Shown here piece by piece: positions 35,852 to 44,780 of a stretch of DNA of 64,000 nucleotides. The stretch lies in assembly GCA_913057785.1 (NCBI GenBank), contig CAJXPD010000013.1:1-64000 (forward strand), in the 5' to 3' direction. The position numbers and the translations under genes are program-made. This DNA comes from an uncultured Lewinella sp. GTDB taxonomy: Bacteria > Bacteroidota > Bacteroidia > Chitinophagales > Saprospiraceae. Under the pieces are notes generated by a model. That model did no database searches, was not told the origin of the DNA, and saw nothing but the letters and a program-made list of their open reading frames with translations. Within the stretch, counting starts at the first letter, position 1. Every line of letters starts with the position of its first letter.

Positions 35852-35892
35852 TTTGCGGCAAGATACAGCTGAGAGCTGCGTTTTGCCGCAAA
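35852..35892. terminator. Branched hairpin between convergent genes
   Basis: TTTGCGGCAA (35852-35861) pairs perfectly with TTGCCGCAAA (35883-35892). Inside lies a second hairpin CAGCT-GAG-AGCTG (35866-35878). The element lies between two convergent genes. There is no clear T-tract, so it may be a bidirectional terminator or an mRNA 3'-end stabiliser. Confidence 0.4.
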
Positions 35893-35935
35893 TATCTGAC
35901 CCATTTGGGCGCAGCTGAATGAATCACAACTTGTA

Positions 35936-36907
35936 TTAATTAATCCTAACTCCAACATTTCCCACCTTGTGTCCTAGTTCCACATAAGCATGTGCCGCTT
36001 GTATCTCTTCTAGTGCATAGGTTTTGTCCACGACCACCTTTAGCTTCCCCTCCTGCACCAACTGGGTTAGGTAAATCATTTCCTCAGCTATAATCCTAGG
36101 ACTACTGGCCGTGATGATCCGTTTATTGGTGCTTAGACGGGTCCAAAGCATACGTACGCTAGGTAATGGGGAGGCAATATTTAGGTAGGTCCCGCTCGGA
36201 CTTAAGTGTTTTACTGCTAAGGAAAATGGAAGTTTCGCCACAGCATCAAAAATGAGATCGTATTGTCCCAATTGATCGCGAAAATCTGAAGCTGTATAGT
36301 CTATTGTTTCGTCTGCACCGAGTGTTCTTAGCAAAGTATGATTCTTGGCCGAGGAAACACCGGTGACTTCTGCACCAAATAACTTGGCCAATTGCACTGC
36401 ATAAGTTCCTACACTCCCGGATGCCCCATAGACTAGCACATTTTGACCTGGCTTAACCGCCGCTTTGCGAAGAAAGTGCAATGCTGTGTGTGCGCCAATG
36501 GTGATTGCTGCTGCTTCCGTATGTGTAAGGGTGGCCGGTTTATGTCCCAAAATGGTGGACGCTGGGAGGCAAACATACTCAGCATAACCTCCCCATTTAT
36601 CCATAGAAGAACCAAAGACTTCATCTCCCACCTTATGATTACTGACCTCCTCTCCTACTGCCTCAATCTCCCCGGATAATTCTAGCCCTAAGATCGGTTT
36701 TCGAGGTTTGAAAATACCTAGGGCAAGTCGAACCGGTAGCCACATTGATCTGGGTACGGTAAAGCTTCGAATCCTAAAGTCTGCTACTGTCACGGTGGTA
36801 GCTTTTACCTTGATCAATACTTCATTTGATTTTGGAAAAGGCTTGTCAATGGTTTGCATTTGGAGTACCTCTGGGGCTCCATAGGCGGTACAAATTATCG
36901 CTTTCAT
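35936..36907 (-). CDS. NAD(P)-dependent alcohol dehydrogenase (MDR family)
   Basis: The 323-residue form starts at MKAIICTAYGAPEVL; a second ATG is three codons upstream (36916). Features of the quinone-reductase-like MDR branch are VKATTVTVADFRIRS, LGLELSGEIEAVGEEV, the NADPH site VYGASGSVGTYAVQLAKLFG and the C-terminal YALEEIQAAHAYVELGHKVGNV. No structural zinc cysteines are seen. A stand-alone cytoplasmic reductase of unknown substrate. Confidence 0.87.
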   Translation of the reverse strand: MKAIICTAYGAPEVLQMQTIDKPFPKSNEVLIKVKATTVTVADFRIRSFTVPRSMWLPVRLALGIFKPRKPILGLELSGEIEAVGEEVSNHKVGDEVFGSSMDKWGGYAEYVCLPASTILGHKPATLTHTEAAAITIGAHTALHFLRKAAVKPGQNVLVYGASGSVGTYAVQLAKLFGAEVTGVSSAKNHTLLRTLGADETIDYTASDFRDQLGQYDLIFDAVAKLPFSLAVKHLSPSGTYLNIASPLPSVRMLWTRLSTNKRIITASSPRIIAEEMIYLTQLVQEGKLKVVVDKTYALEEIQAAHAYVELGHKVGNVGVRIN

Positions 36908-37256
36908 TTTTGTCATCGCTTTTTTAGAGCAAGTTGTTTTGTATAACAGCCATTTTCATTGACTTTGGTTAATAACGTTCGGTCGGCTCTTAGATCATGC
37001 TGTGAGGCAGTAGCAAAGACTTCATGAATGAGATAAAGGAAAATTTTTGACCCCTACAAAGGCCAATACTTAATAATGGTAAATTGTTAATATATAAACT
37101 CTTAGACGCACCTTAGGTGTTTTGTTACCCCTACAAGGGCTAGTGTTGCATGGATTGTGTTTTTTTATGATATATGTTTTAGATATTTTTGTTTCTATCT
37201 GTATTGCAGTTGTGTAGTTCGTTTTACGGATTAGGACTTACCCCTATTTCTCCCCT

Positions 37257-37296
37257 CAAAAACAATAGTCCAAATTTTAAAACAATAGTCCAAGTT
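37257..37296. promoter_or_regulatory. 20-bp tandem AACAATAGTCCAA repeat
   Basis: AACAATAGTCCAA occurs at 37261 and again at 37281, exactly 20 bp apart, followed by ATTTT and GTTTT. It lies 20-50 bp upstream of the -7 element of the adhesin gene, where an activator would bind. Further upstream, CCCCTACAA(A/G)GGC is also duplicated (about 37050 and 37130). The rest of 36917-37414 is AT-rich with no gene. Confidence 0.45.
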
Positions 37297-37314
37297 TTCT
37301 CAAAAGTCGACTTC

Positions 37315-37322
37315 TACCTTTG
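37315..37322 (+). promoter_or_regulatory. -7 element of the adhesin gene
   Basis: TACCTTTG matches TAnnTTTG, giving a leader of about 85-90 nt before the ATG at 37415. No good -33 TTG is seen, so activation through the upstream 20-bp repeats is plausible. Confidence 0.5.
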
Positions 37323-37414
37323 CGTCACAGACTTCCGCATACTGGTAACCCCTTACTAAGTCTTCGGATCTACCTCCCCGTAGTAATTCACAATTAAACC
37401 TAATTTCAACAAGC

Positions 37415-39136
37415 ATGAGAAAGATTTTATTAATCATCCTAACCATCACACCCTTCTTCATTTTTGCTCAAACAAATACCTTTCAAGGAAATCAAGCAGG
37501 TGCTTCAATCACTACTGGAACTGCCAACTCTTTCTTTGGATCCTTCGCAGGCAAAGACAATACCACTGGCTCCAGAAATACCTTTGTAGGTACCTGGGCT
37601 GGAAACAAGACAACCACAGGTCAAGAGAATACCTTCTTGGGGCTCGTTGCGGGGCAATTTAACACAACGGGTAATTTCAATACCTTACTTGGGGCAGGGG
37701 CAGCAAATGACAACCTCACCGGGTCCTCCAATACCATAATTGGCAGAGGGGCGGGATTTAAAGTTACCTCTAGCAAAAACACTATCCTCGGTGCCCAAGC
37801 GGGATTTAATGCGACTGGGGCTAGCAATGTATTTCTAGGGTTCTCCGCAGGTAAAAATGAAGCGGGATCCAACAAATTGTACATTGCGAATACTAGCACA
37901 GCTAGTCCTTTATTGTACGGTGAGTTTAATAACTCCTTCCTTAAAGTCAATGGTAATTTGGAAATCACTGGTACTTTGACCAATACTCAGTTCCAAACCA
38001 ATACAACCAACATCGGCAATAACACCAGCGCGATCGGCACCAATACAACCAACATCGGCAATAACACCAGTGCGATCGGCACCAATACAACCAACATTGG
38101 CAACAACACTAGTGCAATTGGTGCCAACACATCTGATATTTCTGCTAACGCCAATGCGATCAGTTCGAATACAACGAACATCACAGCCAATACCAATGCG
38201 ATCAACACCAATACTTCCAACATTGCTGCTAATTCAAGTGCAATAGGTACCAACGCTTCTGACATCGCCGCAAATGCTTCGGATATTGGAGACAATGAAG
38301 ACCGTATCGAAGATTTGGAGAATGGTGCCAATTTTTCATTTTCTGGAAGCAATTCTTTCGTAGGGGAACAAGCGGGAGAATCCAATAGTGGTAGCAACAA
38401 TACATTAACAGGTTACCAAGCTGGACAGAATAATACGGGAGGTAGCAAGAATACATTCTACGGCACACAATCGGGCAAGAATAGCAGTGGAAGCGGCAAC
38501 GTATTCATCGGCTATCAAGCGGGGAAAGACAAAAGTGTTTCCAATAGATTGATCATTGCCAACTCAGATACCAATCAACCTTTGATTTTAGGGGATTTCT
38601 CTGATGGAGAGCTTGTAATATTTGGTGATTTGAAGGTGACAGGTAAGGTAAGACAGAGATATCCTGTGGGAGCTGTGGATCTAAGACAAGATCAAGAAGT
38701 CGGTGAAGAAATTGCAGATGAGGCTTTTGAAACTTCCTTTATGATGGAGCAACTGATCGAAGAGAATAATGAAATTAGAGCAGAAAACGAGGCCATTAAA
38801 GCCGAATTGGCGGAGATTCGTCAAATGTTGAATGGCTTGCAAAATGTCAATGGCTCTATAGAGATCACTCCTGTAGGTGGTAGTATTTCACTGCAAAATA
38901 CGCCGAATCCATTCCGCGGCTCAACAATTATCAACTACACCCTGCCTAGCAATGCCAGTGATGCTAGTTTGATCATTACCAATATGAATGGGCAGCAAAT
39001 CAAAACTTACCAAGGTTTGGTAGAAAGTGGTCAGGTGAATTTCGATAGTGAAAGACTAGAAACCGGCGTATATAACTGTACCCTATATGTGGATGGGCAT
39101 CCAGTGTCTAGCCGAAAGATGATATTGAATCGGTAA
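37415..39136 (+). CDS. YadA-head-like repeat adhesin with T9SS sorting domain
   Basis: The 573-residue protein has a signal peptide (1-18). Residues about 20-155 hold head repeats of the form NTFxGxxAGxNNTTG, as in trimeric YadA-type heads. Residues about 190-300 are a regular stalk of Asn/Thr/Ser-rich 7-residue units (TTNIGNN/TSAIGTN). A second head block covers about 310-385. A charged coiled coil covers about 440-475 (LIEENNEIRAENEAIKAELA). The C-terminus (about 490-573) is a type A T9SS sorting domain (LQNTPNPFRGSTIINYTLP, GVYNCTLYVDG, RKMILNR). It should be a trimeric surface fibre exported by type IX secretion rather than by an autotransporter barrel, which is absent. Confidence 0.85.
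   Translation: MRKILLIILTITPFFIFAQTNTFQGNQAGASITTGTANSFFGSFAGKDNTTGSRNTFVGTWAGNKTTTGQENTFLGLVAGQFNTTGNFNTLLGAGAANDNLTGSSNTIIGRGAGFKVTSSKNTILGAQAGFNATGASNVFLGFSAGKNEAGSNKLYIANTSTASPLLYGEFNNSFLKVNGNLEITGTLTNTQFQTNTTNIGNNTSAIGTNTTNIGNNTSAIGTNTTNIGNNTSAIGANTSDISANANAISSNTTNITANTNAINTNTSNIAANSSAIGTNASDIAANASDIGDNEDRIEDLENGANFSFSGSNSFVGEQAGESNSGSNNTLTGYQAGQNNTGGSKNTFYGTQSGKNSSGSGNVFIGYQAGKDKSVSNRLIIANSDTNQPLILGDFSDGELVIFGDLKVTGKVRQRYPVGAVDLRQDQEVGEEIADEAFETSFMMEQLIEENNEIRAENEAIKAELAEIRQMLNGLQNVNGSIEITPVGGSISLQNTPNPFRGSTIINYTLPSNASDASLIITNMNGQQIKTYQGLVESGQVNFDSERLETGVYNCTLYVDGHPVSSRKMILNR
37997..38122 (+). repeat. Three 42-bp tandem repeats in the adhesin stalk
   Basis: Copies begin at 37997, 38039 and 38081. 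Copies one and two differ by one base; the third has several synonymous changes. Each 42-bp unit encodes 14 residues, two seven-residue stalk units. Near-identity at DNA level indicates recent duplication and a potential for length change by slippage, always in frame. Confidence 0.9.
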
Positions 39137-39193
39137 TTAGCTGATCGAGTACATAACTGTAGCCCCAAGTCAAGTCTGATGTGGGCTATCAAT

Positions 39194-39229
39194 AAGAGCC
39201 AACTTCTCCAGTTTAGGGGGTTGGCTCTT
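39194..39229 (+). terminator. Terminator-like hairpin after the adhesin gene
   Basis: AAGAGCCAAC (39194-39203) pairs perfectly with GTTGGCTCTT (39220-39229) around a 16-nt loop, followed by CTGGTTT. It lies 58 bp after the adhesin stop. The T-tract is interrupted. Confidence 0.55.
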
Positions 39230-39279
39230 CTGGTTTAAGTGCATAATTTTTGTTTATGGATTCTATCAGAAATATAAAT

Positions 39280-39309
39280 TTTGTTTTATACTAAAAGCCG
39301 TCATCTTTG
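39280..39309 (+). promoter_or_regulatory. Promoter of the isocitrate dehydrogenase gene
   Basis: TTTG at 39280-39283 and CATCTTTG at 39302-39309 are separated by 18 bp, one mismatch from the Bacteroidota consensus. The -7 box covers the in-frame TTG at 39307, so translation must begin at the ATG at 39331. Confidence 0.6.
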
Positions 39310-39330
39310 CAGCAAAAATTACCACCACGT

Positions 39331-40767
39331 ATGAAAAGAATAACAATTGCAAAGGGTGACGGTATCGGACCTGAAATTATGGATGCAGTGCTTACTGTCT
39401 TGGCTGCAGCGGATGTAAATCTAAGCTATGATGAAATTGAGATTGGAGAAAAAGCCTATCTAGGTGGCCATTCCTCCGGAATTTCGCCAGATAGTTGGGA
39501 TAAAATCCGAAAAAATAAGGTACTACTGAAAGCGCCCATCACCACTCCACAAGGCGGAGGTTACAAAAGCTTGAATGTGACCATGCGTAAGGCCCTCAAT
39601 CTATTTGCGAATATCCGGCCTTGCCGTAGCTTTCATCCGTACGTGGAGACCAAGCATCCCAAGCTGGATATTGTAGTTATTCGGGAGAATGAAGAGGATC
39701 TGTACGCAGGAATTGAGCACCAGCAGACCCCTGAGGTCGTTCAATGCTTGAAACTCATTAGCCGACCGGGTTGTGAGAAGATCATTCGCTATGCCTTTGA
39801 ATATGCGAAAACCTATAACCGCAAAAAGGTCACTTGCTTCACGAAGGATAACATCATGAAGCAAACAGACGGCCTTTTCCATAAGGTATTCGACGAAATA
39901 GCTCCAGAATATCCGGAAATTGAAACGCAACACATGATCATCGATATCGGGACAGCGCGCTTGGCAGACACGCCCGAGGACTTTGATGTGATTGTAGTGC
40001 CTAACCTCTACGGCGACATTATTTCAGATGTGGTGGCTCAGATTACCGGCTCCGTAGGGCTTGCTGGTTCTGCTAACATCGGTACAGGTGTGGCTATGTT
40101 CGAAGCCATTCATGGCTCAGCGCCTGATATTGCAGGCCAAGGCATCGCTAATCCCTCTGGTTTGCTACAAAGCGCGATTGTTATGCTCAATCATATCGGA
40201 GAAAATACAGCGGCAGCCCGCATCCAAAATGCTTGGCTAAAAACCTTGGAGGAAGGCTTACATACTGCAGATATCTTCAGTGAGGGTCAAAGCCAGCAGA
40301 AGCTAAGTACCAAAGCATTCACAGAGGCAGTAATTGCTAACCTGGATCAAAATCCTAAGGTGCTACAACCTGTACAACCTCTAGTAAATAGCCAGATCGT
40401 ACTTCCTAGCTACCAAAGAAGACCGCAGCCTAGAAAAGATCTTTTAGGCGTGGATGTCTTTGTGGATTGGGCAGGTAATAATCCGGAAGATTTAGCAACT
40501 CGCTTGCGCTCCATTGAAAATGATCACTTGAGCTTATCCATGATCACCAACCGCGGTATAAAAGTATGGCCAAATGGTTTTGATGAAACTTTCTGCACAG
40601 ATCACTGGCGTTGCCGGTTCCAGACCACTGCCGAGCGTCCAGTCAGTAAAGCAGAAATTCTAGCGCTTCTCACTCGAGCAGATGAGAAGGGCATTGATAC
40701 GATCAAAACAGAGAATCTCTACGCCTTTGATGGCCGGGCGGCTTTCTCCTTAGGACAAGGACAATAA
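39331..40767 (+). CDS. icd: NADP-dependent isocitrate dehydrogenase (long type)
   Basis: The ATG at 39331 gives 478 residues. The protein is a beta-decarboxylating dehydrogenase: AKGDGIGPEIM at the start, substrate-binding SLNVTMRKALNLFANIRP and RENEEDLYAGIEH, the metal-binding aspartates of NLYGDIISD, and HGSAPDIAGQGIANPSG near the cofactor site. The length of about 480 and the C-terminal domain (about 345-478, DLLGVDVFVDWAG, HWRCRFQTT) match the Thermus/Rickettsia-type long form. It converts isocitrate to 2-oxoglutarate in the TCA cycle. NADP preference is assumed from the subfamily. It is monocistronic, with its own promoter and terminator. Confidence 0.92.
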   Translation: MKRITIAKGDGIGPEIMDAVLTVLAAADVNLSYDEIEIGEKAYLGGHSSGISPDSWDKIRKNKVLLKAPITTPQGGGYKSLNVTMRKALNLFANIRPCRSFHPYVETKHPKLDIVVIRENEEDLYAGIEHQQTPEVVQCLKLISRPGCEKIIRYAFEYAKTYNRKKVTCFTKDNIMKQTDGLFHKVFDEIAPEYPEIETQHMIIDIGTARLADTPEDFDVIVVPNLYGDIISDVVAQITGSVGLAGSANIGTGVAMFEAIHGSAPDIAGQGIANPSGLLQSAIVMLNHIGENTAAARIQNAWLKTLEEGLHTADIFSEGQSQQKLSTKAFTEAVIANLDQNPKVLQPVQPLVNSQIVLPSYQRRPQPRKDLLGVDVFVDWAGNNPEDLATRLRSIENDHLSLSMITNRGIKVWPNGFDETFCTDHWRCRFQTTAERPVSKAEILALLTRADEKGIDTIKTENLYAFDGRAAFSLGQGQ

Positions 40768-40826
40768 TAACAAGGTAATTCAGTTTTTTCCTACCAAATA
40801 ATACCAGATTAATTGATACGATCGAA

Positions 40827-40849
40827 GGGCTCCGAGCGGAGCCCTTTTT
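40827..40849 (+). terminator. Intrinsic terminator after icd
   Basis: GGGCTCC (40827-40833), loop GAGC and GGAGCCC (40838-40844) are followed by TTTTT. It lies 60 bp after the icd stop. Confidence 0.85.
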
Positions 40850-40903
40850 CATTCCATGACCTGCCGGATCTATTTAGCGCTTGTTAGGCAGGATGTGAGG
40901 TAT

Positions 40904-41575
40904 TTATCTCCTGTAACATTCGGGGAGGGATTGGAGACTGCTGTTGTAATCCCGTTCTAGTAATACCTCAAATTGCTGTATGAATTCGAGGATTCTTAGC
41001 AAGTCTTCCAGTCGCCTTTCTTGCAGGGCTTGAGCTGCTCGATCTATCTCGCGTTTCAATCGATTTTGCAATTGATACATGCTGGCTAGTTCGTATAGGC
41101 ACGAATAGCTAAAAGTGTTAGTGATTTCAATAGATTGGCTGGTGGTCCAGGCAATATCTGTCAACTCTGCTAGCTCGAGATTAATAGAAGTACCACCCTC
41201 ATATAGGAAGGTATCGGCTTGTAAGGGCTCTGAAGAGTTGATCCGGAAGAAGTTTGGGAAACTATCCTGCAGCATCTTCATGTGCTTGGCCGTTGTGATA
41301 ACCTTCGTTGAACGTCCCGCATATACTTGACCGTAGGCCTTAAATGCTTTAAGAATTTGAGTATTAATTGCCTTGGCCTTATTCAATTCCTCCTGATTAC
41401 TCTGGATCTCTTCTGTGAGTTTATCCAAGGCTAATTGCCGATCCTGATGTAGGCGGCTGGTCGCATTCCAGTTGTTGAACCAGATAGCTAAATTGATACC
41501 CACAAACAGTAAGACGATCTCTCCAATAATGTACTTCCAATTCACTTTGTGAAATCTGGAAAACAGCCGTTTCAT
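40904..41575 (-). CDS. DUF6090-like single-pass membrane protein
   Basis: The 223-residue protein begins with a basic segment and one transmembrane helix (KYIIGEIVLLFVGINLAIWFNNWN), then a coiled-coil-like stretch (KLTEEIQSNQEELNKAKAIN) and a helical extracytoplasmic domain. The start KYxIGEIxLVxxGILIALxxNNWN is the hallmark of DUF6090, a Bacteroidota family of unknown function usually found in multiple copies per genome. It may be the last gene of the minus-strand run from 44532, at a 99-bp gap. Confidence 0.8.
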   Translation of the reverse strand: MKRLFSRFHKVNWKYIIGEIVLLFVGINLAIWFNNWNATSRLHQDRQLALDKLTEEIQSNQEELNKAKAINTQILKAFKAYGQVYAGRSTKVITTAKHMKMLQDSFPNFFRINSSEPLQADTFLYEGGTSINLELAELTDIAWTTSQSIEITNTFSYSCLYELASMYQLQNRLKREIDRAAQALQERRLEDLLRILEFIQQFEVLLERDYNSSLQSLPECYRR

Positions 41576-41674
41576 AATACTCCAGGACTTGATGAGGGTT
41601 TAACTTACGTGAATTCGAGAACTCCTTCCTGATGAAACGACCAATGCTTAAGTTTTATAGATATGTCGTACCAC

Positions 41675-42343
41675 TTACCAAGGCAGTTCTTCCCCTCTCT
41701 CAGCATCCCAGTAGATACCGCTTTGAAAATCCTCCATTGCAAATGCCCAGATTCGCCGGGCGGATTCTTCTGGGCTAAGTCTAGCATGGATATTATCGGG
41801 AGTGATTTCTGTGCGTACCCAACCGGGATGAATGGTGGCAATCTGAAGTCGATCTCCATATTTGTTAGTGAGAATTCTACTGTACATATTGAGGGCGCTC
41901 TTGGATATCCGATAGGCAGTGGAGTCGGTCCCAACGCAGCTTGCTATGGAGCCCATTTTGGATGATATATTCAAGAGCTTCCCCGTACTCTCCATCATGG
42001 GTAGAAGCAATTCTGTTAGTAGGATAGTTCCTTCCACATTTACAGCCAAGGTGGAGCGAAGGGTATTTGCCTTGGGTTCAAAAGTGCCTAAGTCTGGGCC
42101 AATGCCAGCGTTATTAATAACGATATCAAAAATGAGATTTCTCGTTCTGAGTTGGTTATGGAATGAACGAATACTCTCTTCTTTGGAAAGGTCTAAAGCG
42201 TACATGAACAATTGCTCATCTGAAAGGCTGTTGCTCCCATTTCGAGAAGTACCGTGTATCTCAAAACCATTAGTTAGCATAAGCTCAGCCAAGGCCCGGC
42301 CAATGCCTTTGGAGGCCCCTGTTATAATCGCTTTTTTCTTCAT
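41675..42343 (-). CDS. SDR family oxidoreductase
   Basis: The 222-residue short-chain dehydrogenase has GASKGIG (9-15), NNAGIG, a Ser in NISSKMGS, catalytic YRISK (Tyr-x-x-x-Lys) and PGWVRTEI. It is slightly shorter than the usual 240-250, like the csgA/sniffer-type carbonyl reductases. It starts 20 bp after the DUF5916 gene, suggesting co-transcription. Substrate unknown. Confidence 0.88.
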   Translation of the reverse strand: MKKKAIITGASKGIGRALAELMLTNGFEIHGTSRNGSNSLSDEQLFMYALDLSKEESIRSFHNQLRTRNLIFDIVINNAGIGPDLGTFEPKANTLRSTLAVNVEGTILLTELLLPMMESTGKLLNISSKMGSIASCVGTDSTAYRISKSALNMYSRILTNKYGDRLQIATIHPGWVRTEITPDNIHARLSPEESARRIWAFAMEDFQSGIYWDAERGEELPW

Positions 42344-42363
42344 GTAAGTTTAAATTTTCGGGC

Positions 42364-44532
42364 TTATAGGCGAAAGTTGTATCTAGCTTTTAACAACACT
42401 TGCTGATTGATCAGTTCCCAGCGCTCCAAACCATCGAGGGTATTGTGATTAATGACCAGGAATATCTCTCCTTGTGGCAAGAAGATCCAGTGAATTCTGG
42501 CATTAATCCCAAGACTTTTGGTATCCGTGTCATATTGGACGAAACTATTCAACTGTAGGTCTGGAGAGGCATTGAAACGTACCCGTAGCCCCAATAGGGT
42601 TTGATCAAAATCGCCAAAAGGTAATCGACCTACATTGTGAGTGCCAATCAACTCAAAAGTGAGGATGCTGGCAGGGTTCCAATTTAGGCTGGCTTCGTAT
42701 TCATTCAGTCGCCCTTCGTAAAAGGTTCCGAACCACCAGGTCAACTGCCCGTTGAATTTCCGCTTCGCTGCTAGTTGCGCCTCCAATCTATAGCGATTGA
42801 AGTGGTATTCTCCTGCAGGAATACTAATGTCATCGGCAATACCAAAGGGTTCTATCAGTCTTTCTCCACGTGGCATATAGTTGACCTCGAAACGATCTCC
42901 ACTTTCTAATCGCCAGTTGATGGGGGCTGTAAACACCCTGTAGGACTCCCATCTTCCCTTTAGATCTGTGATATAGAACAAGAAAAGCTGATTGCGCATC
43001 TGACGGAGCCACTTCCAGGAAGGACGCGGTGCATAGGTCAAACCCGCTCTCCAGCTATGAATACCACGCCTTGGCACAAAACCCAAGGAGGGATCAAAGG
43101 CATCTCCAATACGTAAATAAGTAAGCGCTGCGTCCCAGATATCATTGGGGTAATCTACCTTAAAAGCAAAGGCAGATTGATCCCCCTCCAGGTCCATTCT
43201 ATCTGTGTACATACCCGAAACACCCACCAAGAAGTTCTTATTACCTTGGAAGCGCGTGGTTTGATAGGTGAAATCAACGCCAGAAGTATAACTGCTACCT
43301 CTACTTTGCGGATCTCCGAAGGTCCCGATAAAACCCACTGAAGATTCCTTCAAGACATTCTGCTTTACCCGGATAACTCCCAGCGTAGAACCCGGTAAAT
43401 TCTCACCCTCTAAGTCTAGCGATCGGGTCTGCATGGTAAGTCCGCCGAAGGCTGTTTTACCCACCCTCCCGTTCAGTTTTGCTCCGGCTAATATGGGGAC
43501 AGCGTTTCCACTGTACAAGCCGATCCTCCGACTGAAGAATGGAATAATACTTCTGCCAAGTCCAAAACCAAATTCAAAGATATCTGCTCCTTCTAAGAAG
43601 AAAGCGCGTTTCTCGGGAAAGAAGAGGGGAAAACGGGTAAGGTTAGTTTGACGAGTATCTACTTCTGTTTCGGCAAAGTCTGTATTCGCAGTAATCGTAG
43701 CAACAATATTGGGGCCTATGCGTTGACTGGCATCTAAGCTTGGGTCCAGTGTGACGTCGTAATTGCCGTTGCCGATCTTACTGGCATTCGCGATGATAGA
43801 AGGTCGTACATTCAAGCCCAGGCCATAATTGAAATCGGGTAAATTGGTTAGTAATCCGGCTCGGCTCGTCTGGATAAACCATTGATCTCGCCGAATATTG
43901 GTCCAACGAATGGTCTCTTGGAAACGCTGAATCCGCCTTTCTACATTGAAACCCCATTCGTGTAGGCCTTTTTTGAAAGAAAAGCTTTGAATCGGCAGGC
44001 GAATCTCCAGCGTCCAACCCTTGTCGTGGATCTGGGTTTTGGCTTCCCAAATAGCATCCCAGGCTTCGTTTTCAGATTCTCCTCGATTGGATACCAGCGC
44101 ATCGTATCTTGCTCCCCCTGCATTGACCGCCAAGATAATGCCAGATTGGCCGTCCAAGAATGGGTCAATGACCAAGCGGATATGGTCTTCGTTCTCTAAT
44201 TCTACATCTCGCAGTTTCGAGAAATTCACGATCCCGGAGGGATCATCATCAAAGCATTCAATCCCGATTATCAAAAACCTTGGGTTCGCCAGCACCCTTA
44301 CGCTGGTTCTTCCGGATGGAGTACCTCCTTCTTCTGGCACCACCGTCTGGAATTGATCTAACACCGGAGCTTTTTCCCAAGCGGCGTCTGTTAGTTGGCC
44401 ATCTAGGAGGAAATCCCCCTCTAATTTGCCAACGGCAAGTGTTGGTCGGTTTTCTTGTTGTGCATTAGCATGGTTAACATAGAAAAATAAGAGCAGAAAT
44501 AAACAGCTGCTAATTAGGTGTTTCTCTTTCAT
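42364..44532 (-). CDS. DUF5916 protein with CBM9-like N-domain
   Basis: The start MKEKHLISS at 44532 gives a normal signal peptide (FLLLFFYVNHANAQ); the open frame continues to 44601 without one. The 722-residue protein has a carbohydrate-binding (CBM9/DOMON-like) domain at about 35-205 (DGQLTDAAWEKAPVLDQF, FLIIGIECFDDDP). It then has the DUF5916 beta-rich region with ANTDFAETEVDTRQTNLTRFPLFFPEKRAFFLEGADIFEFG, and ends in a hydrophobic-terminated strand. Family members are probable outer-membrane barrels with unknown substrate. A paralogue is at 57365. Confidence 0.85.
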   Translation of the reverse strand: MKEKHLISSCLFLLLFFYVNHANAQQENRPTLAVGKLEGDFLLDGQLTDAAWEKAPVLDQFQTVVPEEGGTPSGRTSVRVLANPRFLIIGIECFDDDPSGIVNFSKLRDVELENEDHIRLVIDPFLDGQSGIILAVNAGGARYDALVSNRGESENEAWDAIWEAKTQIHDKGWTLEIRLPIQSFSFKKGLHEWGFNVERRIQRFQETIRWTNIRRDQWFIQTSRAGLLTNLPDFNYGLGLNVRPSIIANASKIGNGNYDVTLDPSLDASQRIGPNIVATITANTDFAETEVDTRQTNLTRFPLFFPEKRAFFLEGADIFEFGFGLGRSIIPFFSRRIGLYSGNAVPILAGAKLNGRVGKTAFGGLTMQTRSLDLEGENLPGSTLGVIRVKQNVLKESSVGFIGTFGDPQSRGSSYTSGVDFTYQTTRFQGNKNFLVGVSGMYTDRMDLEGDQSAFAFKVDYPNDIWDAALTYLRIGDAFDPSLGFVPRRGIHSWRAGLTYAPRPSWKWLRQMRNQLFLFYITDLKGRWESYRVFTAPINWRLESGDRFEVNYMPRGERLIEPFGIADDISIPAGEYHFNRYRLEAQLAAKRKFNGQLTWWFGTFYEGRLNEYEASLNWNPASILTFELIGTHNVGRLPFGDFDQTLLGLRVRFNASPDLQLNSFVQYDTDTKSLGINARIHWIFLPQGEIFLVINHNTLDGLERWELINQQVLLKARYNFRL

Positions 44533-44780
44533 TTCTGGAAATTTCGCGTAGGAGAGAATCTCGGGCTTTTTCAGAAAGATAGGAATAATTGTGATGGCCA
44601 CTTCCTATTGGAGCGCTACAAATTAGCATTTAGCAGGAATTGACTCAAGAAGCGTACTAGTTCATGGTTTCAGAAAGCGCTTTAGCTTACGCTCATAAAC
44701 AGCGACGGATACTTATAGTGCCTATTGTTTTACTTGAAGATAGTAAGTGCAAGTAGCTGATTTAGAGTTTGATAAACTAA

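Noticed and set aside
37997-38122. CRISPR-like repeats
   Set aside because: The 42-bp units are directly adjacent with no spacers and encode protein repeats.
37987-38400. 137-codon minus-strand frame opposite the adhesin stalk
   Set aside because: Its repetitive hydrophobic translation is the mirror of the stalk repeats.
40793-40806. CTACCAAATAATACCAG as a further ACC array
   Set aside because: The two ACC cores are 10 bp apart, there is no third copy, and they lie downstream of icd with no gene start nearby.
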